Shown piece after piece: positions 33,041 to 43,258 of a stretch of DNA of 64,000 nucleotides. Position numbers and translations under genes: made by a program. Under the pieces are notes generated by a model. The model had not been told where the DNA came from, did not search any database, and saw only the letters and a list, made by a program, of their open reading frames with translations. Source of the DNA: Salvelinus alpinus (taxonomy: Eukaryota > Chordata > Actinopteri > Salmoniformes > Salmonidae); NCBI RefSeq assembly GCF_045679555.1, contig NC_092115.1:31995596-32059595 (forward strand), in the 5' to 3' direction. Numbering within the stretch: the first letter of the stretch is position 1; each line of letters starts with the position of its first letter.

Positions 33041-33650
33041 CAGCTATCATTGAAAGTAAGTATATAGTTGACAAAAAAAAAGTTTTCTTCTGTTTTTGTT
33101 GGGAGTTAAGTAACTGGCTTCTGTTCAAGGTTTTGACTTAAGCCAGGTATTGGGGTATCCTCTCAAGCAGAAACGCTCAAGGAGAGATTTTCATTGCCTA
33201 TCATATTCTTCCTCTATGTCACAGATGCGACCCAATCTATGAAGTTGGCTGACTGGTAAACCAATTTTTAGGGGGAGAGGTTGATAAAAATACTAAACTG
33301 ACAGCTGATAGTTATCTGTAGGTTTTCTATCAACTGTAGTACTTAGAGATTGTCCCTTCTTTGTAACAAGCACATCTAAGAAATGTATAGAGTTAATGTT
33401 CTTTTCCGTAGTGAAGGAAATTGATTGTTCTCTAGAGTTAATGTAGTTAAGAAATGTGTTTAATTTAATTTCGGAACAATTGCAATTGCAAAAGCAAGTG
33501 TCTGTATAGTGGGTCCAATATTTAACTTGATCTTTGTAAGGATTATTTTCATAAATAAAATAAACTTCTAATTTCCCCATGACAAGATTTGCATAGTGCG
33601 GAGCTAATGGGTTTCCCATTGCTTTTCCAAAGGTCTTGTAAATTTAAAAT
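33041..33650 (-). mobile_element. Penelope-like element, reverse-transcriptase end
   Basis: The minus-strand frame 33293-33619 reads MGNPLAPHYANLVMGKLEVY and later IHFLDVLVTKKG and DRKPTDN, which are Penelope-family reverse-transcriptase blocks. A linker region (RGYPNTWLK) continues toward 33060 in broken frames. This is probably the upstream half of the element whose GIY-YIG end is at 22364-22890. The usual RYIDD-type block is altered here (YTDTC), so it is dead. Confidence 0.75.
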
Positions 33651-33895
33651 AGTTACCTGCCGCCCCTTTCATTCTCACTCACTCTCATTTCACCATTGTT
33701 CATTTTTTCTGCTACCTGTCATCACAAACATCATCAATCTTTATTCCCACCATCTTCTTTCCAGACACAAATAAATAGTACAAAAAAAGGCTTTTAAAAT
33801 CCATGGGAATTAAGCAAGAAAGCAATATTGCAGTAGTGAATGGAGATCAACACATGACCATTTCAGGTCTATAAATAAGTAAAACATAAGGTCAG

Positions 33896-35030
33896 TTACT
33901 GCAGGAATTTTGAGGGCACAGTCTGGTGGAAAAGTCCAGGTTTATGTATTTTTGTTTCTTTCTTTGCTGGACCTGTAGTGAAGTCATACCCCAAAGGGCG
34001 CCAGATGGCAATAGAGATTGCATCATCTGTGGATCTGTTTGGGCGGTATGCAAATTGGAGTGGGTCTAGCGTTTCTGGGATAATGGTGTTGATGTGAGTC
34101 ATTACCAGCCTTTCAAAGCGCTTCATGGCTACGGACGCGAGTGCTACGGGTCTGTAGTCATTTAGGCAGGTTGCCTTCGTGTTTTTGGGCACAGGGACTA
34201 TGATGGTCTGCTTGAAACATGTTGGTATTACAGACTCAATCAGGGACATGTTGAAAATGTCAGTGAAGACACCTGCTAGTTGGTCAGCACATACCCGGAG
34301 CACACGTCCTGGTAATCCGTCTGGCCCCGTGGCCTTGTGAATGTTGACCTGTTTAAAGGTCTTACTCACGTCAGCTACGGAGAGCGTGATCACACAGTCC
34401 TCCGGAACAGCTGATGCTCTCATGCATGCCTCAGTGTTGCTTGCCTCGAAGCGAGCATAGAAGTGATTTAGCTTGTCTGGTTGGCTTGGGTCACTGGGCA
34501 GCTCGCGGCTGTGCTTCCCTTTGTAGTCTGTAATAGTTTGCAAGCCCTGCCACATAAGATGAGCGTCGGAGCCGGTGTAGTACAATTCAATTTTAGCCCT
34601 GTATTGATGGTTTGCCTGTTTGATGGTTCGTTGGAGGGCATAGCAGGATTTCTTATAAGCTTCCAGGTTAGAGTCCCGCACCTTGAAAGCGGCAGCTCTA
34701 CCCTTTACCTTAGTGCGAATGTTGCCTGTAATCCATGGCTTCTGGTTGGGGTATGTACGTACAGTCACTGTGGGGACGACGTCCTCGATGCACTCATTGA
34801 TAAAGCCAGTGACTGATGTGGTGTACTCCTCAATGCCATCGGAAGATTCCCGGAACATGTTCCAGTCTGTGATAGCAAAACAGTCCTATAGTTTAGCATC
34901 TGCTTCATCTGACCACTTTTTTATAGAGCGAGTCACTGGTGCATCTTGCTTTAATTTTTGCTTGTAAGCAGGAATCAGGAGGATAGAATTGTGGTCAGAT
35001 TTACGAAATGGAGGGCGTGGTGAGCTCAAT
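33896..35030 (-). mobile_element. LINE fragment (L2/CR1 group), minus strand
   Basis: A 320-residue minus-strand frame (33896-34858) covers the linker and early reverse transcriptase: [60 protein letters not shown] and [18 protein letters not shown], after which LINE homology stops. The tail of the endonuclease (SPRPPFRKSDHNSILLIPAY) is at 34886-35164. Related to but distinct from the family at 22.9 kb. Both ends are truncated. Confidence 0.8.
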
Positions 35031-35039
35031 GAACAGGAA

Positions 35040-36000
35040 TGTGGAAGTACGCATCCTTCAGGTTGAGCATGGTGAACCACTGGCCGCTTGAGATTGCTTG
35101 CAACACCCGTGCTGGCGAGAGCATCTTCAACTTGACCTCCTTTAAACATTTGTTGAGGCCTCACAGGTCCAGGATCGGCCAGAAGCTGCAGTCCATTTTC
35201 GGAACTATGAAATACGTAGAGTAGAACCTACTTAGCCATTCTAGCATTCTACCTTTCTGATTATGTCCTTATTCAGCCGGAGCACCTCCTTCCTCACCTC
35301 ATCTGCCACAAGGTGACCCAGATGCCCAATTAGGGCGGTGGTCAGCATCGGAACTGGAATTTGTATCCCCCCAGGACTGTGTCCAGTACCCAGGGAGAAA
35401 CGGAAGATGACCGCCAGCACCTCAGGAGGACATCCTTCTAAGCCGCGTGCTGCTGCTGGTAAGGGTGGTCACGATGCCTGTACTTGTGTTGTCAGGGTGT
35501 AAAATGCTGGTTCCCATTTCCCTTCCCCTGCTGTCTTGGCGGGGGAGGAGGGGCGCCAATACGTTGCTGGAGCGCCCTCGAGACATGCTGCCCTGTTTTC
35601 CAGTTCCTCTGAGAGGTGGCGGTAAGGCGCATAGTTGCCGAGAACTCCTGAAAAGTCTCTCTGTCTTTGCGCAGTTTTGTAGTCTGCTGTATGATGTTGT
35701 CAACTCCTGGCCAAAAGGTGGAATCTGGTGTGAAGGGGAGCGCCAAGAATATTTTCTGAGCTGGCGGTGGCAGTTTTAACTGTGTCAGCCAGGGATGGTG
35801 GCATGAAGTCCCCACTGAAGCCAAAGCCTATCCGTTGACACGTGCCATGTCCGTCTGGAGCATAGTGAGCAGCCTTGAGACCTCTGTAGCCTCTTTAAGA
35901 AGCTTGCCACCAGCCCCTGGGAGGCAAGTGATCAGCAGGGCCGAGTCAGGATTGCAGCATTAAAGCCGCATTTACGAGGCTTACCATAATGGAGAGGGTC
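35040..36000 (-). mobile_element. DIRS-like tyrosine-recombinase retroelement fragment, fossil
   Basis: The minus strand shows reverse-transcriptase phrases such as YFIVPKMD and LNLKDAYFHIPVH at about 35050-35225, which resemble DIRS1-type elements of fish. An upstream gag-like segment (WPGVDNIIQQTTKL) lies at about 35490-35825. Terminal repeats and recombinase are absent. It is broken in several places. Confidence 0.5.
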
Positions 36001-36009
36001 CCGAAAGAG

Positions 36010-36530
36010 CTTTGCAGCCATTCATCGCTTACTCTTTCAGTAAGCGGTGGGTGGTCGAACACGGCCCGGAACCGGCGGGTGAACTCGGGGTAGTGATCCC
36101 TCGCCGAGTCTGGGCCACTCCACACTGCGTTGGCCCACTCCAGGGCTCAACCCGTCAGACAGGAGACGAGGACGCTCACGCTCTCCTCCCCCGAGGGAGT
36201 CGGACGAACGGTAGCCAGGTACAGCTCCAGCTGGAGTAAGAACCCCTGGGACCCAGCCGCCGTTCCATCGTACTCCCTGGGGAGCGCCAGACGCAGAGCA
36301 CCGGATCCGGACGCCGGATGAGGGGTAGGTGGTGCTGGAGGAAGAGGAGCTGGGGGTGAGGTAGGGAGGCCACTCCTCACCCATCGGTTCATCCTCTCCA
36401 TCATCTGGTCCATTGCCGACCCGATACGGTGGAGAATGGCTGTGTGGTGGAGGACTCGCTCCTCCATAGATGGGAGAGGAGGTGCCCGAACATGCAGGGG
36501 AGCCACCTTCAGTGGGAGTCGTGACACAAC
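36010..36530 (-). mobile_element. Gypsy gag fragment, fossil
   Basis: The minus strand encodes LALPREYDGTAAGSQGFLLQ and LELYLATVRPTPSGEE, the gag N-terminal block of fish Ty3/Gypsy elements, with a continuation toward 36030 in another frame. Only a piece of gag is present and it is broken. Confidence 0.7.
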
Positions 36531-36654
36531 TAAAAGGAATTTTTTACTTCTCTCATTGACTTCTCAAACCCCAAACCCTGGCCTGGTCTGCTTGGTCTGT
36601 TTCGCAAGCGTTCCCAGTAGTCTAACAATATTGCACCTATGGGTTTAAAAACTC

Positions 36655-36890
36655 TGATAAAACTTAGTGTATGTAAACTTCTGACCCACTGGAATTGTGA
36701 TACAGTGAATTATAAGTGAAATAATCTGTCTGTAAACAATTGTTGGAAAAACTACTTGTGTCATGCACAAAGTAGATGTCCTAACCGACTTGCTAAAACT
36801 ATAGTTTGTTAACAAGAAATTGGTGGAGTGGTTGAAAAACAAGTTTTAATGACTCCAACCTAAGTGTATGTAAACTTCCGACTTCAACTG
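36655..36890 (-). repeat. Solo Sleeping Beauty-type inverted-repeat end
   Basis: This is a single 235-bp IR/DR terminus ending CTTCCGACTTCAACTG followed by TA (36891-36892). Both direct-repeat cores (TATGTAAACTTC) are present near its two ends. No matching opposite end is found within reach, so the rest of that copy has been lost. It is related to the element at 38652. Confidence 0.85.
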
Positions 36891-36894
36891 TATA

Positions 36895-38650
36895 TATATA
36901 CACCTCTCTCAACGAGTGCAGTGTATGAAGTCAGAACATCTGCTGTCTCAGCCACTGCCTGTCACCAAGGGTGAACCCCAAGGCTCGATCCTAGGCCCCA
37001 CGCTCTTCTCAATTTACATCAACAACATAGCTCAGGCAGTAGGAAGCTCTCTCATCCATTTACATGCAGATGATACAGTCTTATACTCAACTGGCCACTC
37101 GCCGGATTTTGTGTTAAACGATCTACAACAAAGCTTTCTTAGTGTCCAAAAAGCCTTCTCTGCCCTTAAACTTGTTCTGAACACCTCCAACACAAAGGTC
37201 ATGTGGTTTGGTAAGAAGAATTCCCCTCTCCCCACAGGTGTGATTACTATCTCTGAGGGTTTAGAGCTTAACCCCATACATGTACTTGCGAGTATGGCTA
37301 GATGGTACACTGTCCTTCTCTCAGCACATATCAAAGCTGCAGGCTAAAGATAAATCTAGACTTCGTTTCCTCTATCATCATCGCTCGTCTTTCACCCCAG
37401 CTGCCAAACTAACCCTGATTCAGATGACCATCCTACCCATGCTAGATTACGGAGACATCATTTATAGATAGGTAGGTAAGGGTGCTCTCGAATGGCTAGA
37501 TGTTCTTTACCATTCGGCCATCAGATTTGCCACCAATGCTCCTTATAGGTGTCACGCCCTGACCATAGTTTGCTTTGTATGTTTCTATGTTTTGTTTGGT
37601 CAGGGTGTGATCTGAGTGGGCATTCTATGTTGTATGTCTAGTTTGTCTATTTCTATGTGTTGGCCTGATATGGTTCTCAATCAGAGGCTGGTGTTTGTCG
37701 TTGTCTCTGATTGGGAACCATATTTAGGTAGCCTGTTTTGTATTGTGGGTTGTGGGTGATTGTTCCTGTTACTGTGTTCCTGTGTTTTGTGTTGTCACTT
37801 TACGGGACTGTTTCGTCTTCGTTCGTTTATTTGTTATTTTGTTTGTTTCACGTATTCCTATTAAAATGGATACTCACCACGCTGCATCTTGGTCCGACAT
37901 TTCTTACTCCTCAGACGAGGAGGACGAAGATTTCCGTTACAATAGGACACATCACTGCACTCTATACTCCTCTGTAAACTGGTCATCTCTGTATACCCGT
38001 CGCAAGACCCACTAGTTGTATATTATTTATAAAACCCTCTTAGGCCTCACTCCCCCCTATTTGAGATAACTACTTCACCCCTCATCCTCCACATACAACA
38101 CCCATTCTGCCAGTCACATTCTGTTAAAGGTCCTCAAAGCACACACACCCCTGGTTCTCTTGTCTTTTCAGTTCGCTGCAGCTAGCGATTGGAACGAGCT
38201 GCAACAAACACTCAAACTGGACAGTTTTATCTAAATCTCTTCATTCAAAGACTCAATCATAGACACTCTTACTGACAGTTGTGGCTGCTTTGCGTCATGT
38301 ATTGTTGTCTCTACCTTCTTGCCCTTTGTGCTGTTGTCTGTGCCCAATAATGTTTGTACCCTGTTTTGTGATGCAATCATGTTATGCTGCGGCCATGTTG
38401 TGTTGCTACCATGCTGTGTTGTCATGTGTTGCTGCCATGCTATGTTGTCTTAGGTCTCTCTTTATGTAGTGTTGTTTTGTCTCTCTTGTCGTGATGTGTG
38501 TTTTGTCCTATATTTTTATTAAGTTTTCATTTTTATTCCCAGACCCCGTCCCCGCAGGAGGCCTTTTGCCTTTTCATAGGTCATCATTGTAAATATGATT
38601 TTTTTTATTAACTGAGTTGCCTAGTTAAATAAAGGTTAAATAAAATAAAT
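36895..38650 (+). mobile_element. 5'-truncated LINE (RSg-1-like), split by a solo LTR
   Basis: The frame 36916-37347 carries GEPQGSILGPTLFSIYINN and LHADDTVLYS; 37280-37471 carries TILPMLDYGDIIYR. After the solo LTR the C-terminal and 3' regions continue, ending TGCCTAGTTAAATAAAGGTT, the tail shared with HpaI-type SINEs. The copy lacks its endonuclease and is broken by frame changes. Confidence 0.8.
37550..37941 (+). mobile_element. Solo LTR (TGTCACG family) inserted in a LINE
   Basis: 392 bp, TGTCACG...CGTTACA, flanked by perfect 5-bp duplications ATAGG (37545-37549 and 37942-37946). It is similar in layout to the array LTRs: a hairpin at 37668-37723 and an ATG at 37866, 76 bp from its 3' end, that begins MDTHHAASWSD. 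No internal region remains. Confidence 0.92.
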
Positions 38651-38651
38651 A

Positions 38652-40269
38652 CAGTTGAAGTCGGAAGTTTACATACACTTAGGTTAGAGTCATTAAAACT
38701 AGTTTTTCAACCACTGCTCAAATGTCTTGATAACAAACTATAGTTTTGGAAAGTCTGTTAGGACATCTACTTTGTGCATGACACAAGTCATTTTTCCAAT
38801 AATTGTTTACAGACAGATTATTTCACTCATAATTCCCTGTATCACAATTCCAGTGGGTCAGAAGTGTACATAAGCTAAGTTTACTGTGCCTTTAAACAGC
38901 TTGGAACATTCCAGAAAATGATGTCATGGCTTTCGAAGGATAATTGACATTATTTTAGTCAATTGGAAGTGTACCTGTGGATGTATTTCAAGGGCTACCT
39001 TCAAACTCAGTGCCTCTTTGCTTGACATCATGGGAAAATCAAAAGAAATCAGCCAAGACCTCAGAAAAAAAATTGTAGACCTCCACAAGTCTGGTTCATC
39101 CTTAGGAGCAATTTCCAAATGCCTGAAGGTACCACGTTCATCTGTACAAACAATAGTACTCAAGTATAAACACCATGGGACCACGCAGCTGTCATACCAC
39201 TCAGGAAGGCGACGTGTTCTGTCTCCTAGAGATGAACGTACTTTGTTGTGAAAAGTGCAAATCAATCCCAGAACAACAGCAAAGGACCTTGTGAAGATGC
39301 TGGAGGAAACAGGTACAAAAATATCTATATCCACACTAAAATTAGTCCTATATCGACATAACATGAAAGGCCGCTCAGCAAGGAAGGAAGCCACTGCTCA
39401 AAAACCTCCATAAAAAAACAGACTACGGTTTGCAACTGCACATTGGGGTCAAAGATTGTACTTTTTGGAGAAATGTCCTCTGGTCTGATGAAACAAAAAT
39501 AGAACTGTTTGGCAATAATGACCATCGTTATGTTTGGAGGAAAAAGGGAGAGGCTTGCAAGCCGAAGAACACCATCCCAACCATGAAGCAGGGGGTGGCA
39601 GCATCATGTTGTGGGGGTGCTTTGCTGCAGGAGGGAATGGTGCACTTCACAAAATAGATGGCATCATGAGGCAGGAAAATGATGTGGATATAATGAAGCA
39701 ACATCTCAAGACATCAGTCAGGAAGTTAAAGCTTGGTCGCAAATGGGTCTTCCAAGTGGACAATGACCCCAAGCATACTTCCAAAGTTGTGGCAAAATGG
39801 CTTAAGGACAACTATTGGAGTGGCCATCACAAAGCCCTGACCTCAATCCTATAGAAAATTTGTGGGCAGAACTGATAAAGCTTGTGCGAGCAAGGTGGCC
39901 TACAAACCTGACTCAGTTACACCAGCTCTGTCAGGAGGAATTGGCCAGAATTCACCCAACTTATTGTGGGAAGCTTGTGGAAGGCTACCTGAAACTTTTG
40001 ACCAAGTTAAACAATTTAAAGGCAATGCCACCAAATACTAATTGAGTGTATGTAAACTTCTGACCCACTGGGAATGTGATGAAAGAAATAAAATATGAAA
40101 TAAATCGTTCTCTCTGCTATTATTCTGACATTTCACATTCTTAAAATAAAGTGGTGATCCTAACTGACCTAAGACATGGAATTTTTACTAGGATTAAATG
40201 TCAGGAAATGTGAAAAGCTGAGTTTAAATGTATTTGGCTAAGGTGTATGTAAACTTCCGAATTCGACTG
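38652..40269 (+). mobile_element. Sleeping Beauty-type Tc1 element, inactive relic
   Basis: Both ends show the long IR/DR structure of the Sleeping Beauty group: the left begins CAGTTGAAGTCGGAAGTTTA after TA (38650-38651) and holds a second direct repeat near 38862; the right ends CTTCCGAATTCGACTG at 40269. The transposase region (39030-40041, plus strand) is recognisable throughout, from MGKSKEISQDLRKKIVDLHK to a GNATKY-type end, but is interrupted by several stops and frame changes. Salmonid elements of this group were the raw material for the synthetic Sleeping Beauty transposon. Confidence 0.93.
39030..40041 (+). pseudogene. Sleeping Beauty-type transposase relic
   Basis: Frames in order: DNA-binding region at 39030-39251 (VPRSSVQTIVLKYKHHGTTQ), middle at 39430-39657 ([20 protein letters not shown], holding the first catalytic Asp) overlapping 39534-39854 (WVFQVDNDPKHTS, second Asp), and C-terminal 39815-40045 ([19 protein letters not shown], catalytic Glu). 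The three catalytic residues are still readable, but the frame is broken at several points, so no functional enzyme can be made. Confidence 0.92.
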
Positions 40270-40299
40270 TGTATATATATATATATACTGTACATACAT

Positions 40300-40788
40300 T
40301 TGTTTTATTATTTATTTTTTACTTTTACTTCACTACATTCCTAAAAGAAAGATGTACTTCTTACTCCATACACTTTCCTTGACACCCAAAAGTACTCGTT
40401 ACATTTTGAATGCTTAGCAGGACATGAACATGGTCCAATTCACGCACTTATCAAGAAAACATCCCTGGTCTACCCTATTACCACTGATCTGATGGACACA
40501 CTAAACACAAATGCTTCATTTGTATGTTATGTCTGCATGTTGGAGTGTGCCCCTGGCTATCTATAAATAAATACAAAATAAGAAAACTGTGCCATCTGGT
40601 TTGCTTAATATAAGCAATTTTAAATGATTTATACTTTTACTTTTGATACTTAAGTATATTTAAAATCAAATACTTTCAGACTCAAGTAGTAGTTACCTGG
40701 TTGACTTTCACTTTTACTTGAGTCATTTTCTATCAAGGTATCTTTACTTTTACTCAAGTATGACAATTGGGTACTTTTTCCACCACTG
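40300..40788 (-). mobile_element. hAT-like non-autonomous repeat
   Basis: Read on the minus strand it begins CAGTGGTGGAAAAAGTACCC, a hAT-type terminus, followed by the ACTTGAGTAAAAGT-rich sequence of a repeat that is very common in fish genomes. The far end is not certain. Tandem-like ACTTTTACTT words fill the interior. No coding frame. Confidence 0.65.
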
Positions 40789-41229
40789 CCAAACAGATTA
40801 AATAACACATATTGTATATCTAGCAAGCTAGGTAGCTATGTTACTAGCAAACAGTGAGGATTAACATTAATACAAAAATGTACCATTTTAAATCTCTAAA
40901 ACTGACGTTGGTTTTACTATTAAAATATTTGCCTAAGCATGCCTGATAGACATGTCTGTAGGTAGAATACTGTCTGCCTACCTATGTACCTAGGCAGACA
41001 TGTTCTGGTCACTGTGCAAAAGTTGAGGGTTATGCCATATTTATTTATATTAAGCGAAATATTGTTGTAAATGTAATCTCTATGACTGTTGATGTTATGT
41101 TGGCACAGTTCAACTGTTGTTCAAACTACAATAGGAGTAATTTATTTAATTTGTTTGTCTTAGACAATACCATGGTGCCTGGCTTCTTCCTGGAGTGGAT
41201 TCTAGACACAAACAGAATTACTTGGTCAT

Positions 41230-41395
41230 GTAGGGGTCCACATTTTGTTTTTTTCCCTAGCTGATTCAAATAATCGAAGCTTGATGAAGAGTTCATTATT
41301 TTAATCAGCTGTGTAGTGCTAGGGCAAAAACCAAAACGTGCACCCCTTGGGGTACCCAGGACCAAGTTTGGGAAATGCTGGTCTAAGCACAACCC
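41230..41395. repeat. Dispersed fish repeat
   Basis: The phrase AGTGCTAGGGCAAAAACCAA followed by CACCCCTTGGGGTACCCAGG is, from memory, part of a widespread fish repeat. Edges are approximate, and the class is unknown. Confidence 0.4.
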
Positions 41396-41459
41396 AAAAA
41401 ACCTTGCCTTATTTAAAAGTGCTGTCTTTAAACCTCCCCCAGCCCATTGACTTTGACAG

Positions 41460-41750
41460 ATCATTCTTGTCAATAGTAGCCCTTTGCGGGGGCTTTTGGT
41501 AGACATGTCTTTTCATTGTGTTTTGAGAATCTGCAGAGAGAAGAATGAGGTGGTTCTGTCATTACTGTTGGAGTCTTGATTTTATACCTTTCAGTGTCCC
41601 CTGCTGGTTTCTGTCCCACAATCTTGTGCTCCATAATTGCAAGGTGTGCCCGCTCCCTCATGCTTTTGTAGCCAAAATGCTGCCGCCTTCGGGTATTTTT
41701 CAGCAGGGCACTGTGGAATGACTCCAGATAACCTGAGTATTACAAAGAGA
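41460..41750 (-). other. Fragment of an uncharacterised fish multicopy protein, low confidence
   Basis: On the minus strand a frame reads YLESFHSALLKNTRRRQHFG and then SMRERAHLAIMEHKIVGQKP. The spacing of these blocks (FH..LLK...R.QHF, then R..LA.MEH) resembles a multicopy, possibly transposase-derived protein family seen in fish. Only one exon-sized piece is visible, without a start. Confidence 0.3.
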
Positions 41751-43258
41751 AAAGGTCAAAAGAGAAGAGGGGTAGATTAAATTGATTACATGGTCTGAAA
41801 GGTGCTCTGTGGTCCAACAGAAGTTCTGAGATTGCTGGATGTTGTTCGTTTGAAGTACACAATGCCATCGTCCAAATTTGTGAGCATGCCCCATCTACCT
41901 TAGCGGGCAGTATCTGCATTTGCTATTAATGCCGGACTTTGTGGTTCATTATGAGCAGCGAATAGATTCTACCAGTGAAATGAAAATGTGCTAGTTCTAG
42001 CTTGCGGTTTGGATAATGTTTATGATAAAAATGTAATGTTGTTAATATAGTAATGACTATATGCCGTGGCAGAGCTAGGGTGAAATTCCCCTTTAAGCTT
42101 GAAAAGCTGGTGAATGGCAAGTTGAACGGTTGCCATTAAGGAGAATCGCCATATTCCATGTGTCCTGTAAAGCCATATTCTGGTTCAGATCGTAGTCAGA
42201 TATGACTGTACTGCGCAGCAGAGCATGAGCAAATGTTTCAGCTTCACAATGTTAGTGATCAATTTAGTGTTACCCGAGCCCTGCCCGTACCTTAGTTATG
42301 GATTAAAAACAGGCCTTACCCACCCCTAACATGAAGTTTAATGTCGGGTAGCAGAACTCTACTTTGCAGCCTGAATGGAGAATATTTTATGTACAAACCA
42401 GTCCATGGGGGATATGAGCACAGATAGAACAATGAGACAGATATTTCACCGGATGTATAAATGTGAAGCATCCACTTGGCGTTTCCACTGGCCAGCAGTG
42501 GGAGAAGATGGAACGAGATGGATTTTGGCCGACATTCCGCAAATTTTGTCATCGATGAAACATTTGATCTCATTACAGTTTTCTGTTCTCAAAACTAGAA
42601 TATGTTATGAACAGAGTGGACTAAGTTTTGTAGACTTTACCCTTTGCAAAAGCTTTTTAAAATGCCATTGTTTGTTCTGCCCACTATGACTAATTTATTC
42701 CCGTTGGAAACGGCAGGCTGTGGTCCATCTTGTGTATAGCCAGTTGCATAGATTCCATTTGGACGGTAAGATGAAACGACTCAATATCGCGACCTATCGA
42801 ACTTTAGGCTAGTGAACGCGTTATTATTGTATTAGACTCACTTTAAGTATAATTGATTGTTTTCCTCCTCATGATCAATAATATACTTATTTATCATTGG
42901 ATATTATTATTATAATACCGAATACAGCATTCATTAACGTTGCAACAATTAACACGGTGTGCAAAGCTGTTTTTTTTCCCCCATCTCGATTTCGGATCAT
43001 GTCTATTAAGACCGGTTTCCATCGGAGGTAAATAAAGGACGAACCAAGCTACTTCCTGTTTTGATATTTTTTTGGGGGGGGTTGTTTCGTTTCACTATCG
43101 TAGCTAGTAGAGAGACAAGCCAGATAGATAGCTACAATGAAACGCTATCACTTTACTAACAGGTAGGCTGTTAAAAAACAAGACTGATACAAACTAGCGA
43201 TACCGACATAGGTACCGTTGTGCTTTGGAGGTTCCAACTGTTTTTGTGCTTGTGGAAT
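41751..43258. other. Upstream region of sharpin
   Basis: No gene is seen. The last 250 bp before the sharpin start probably hold its 5' untranslated region and promoter. CTATCACTTTACTAACAGGTAGG near 43147 could be a splice border but is not decisive. No clear TATA box is found. Confidence 0.35.
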
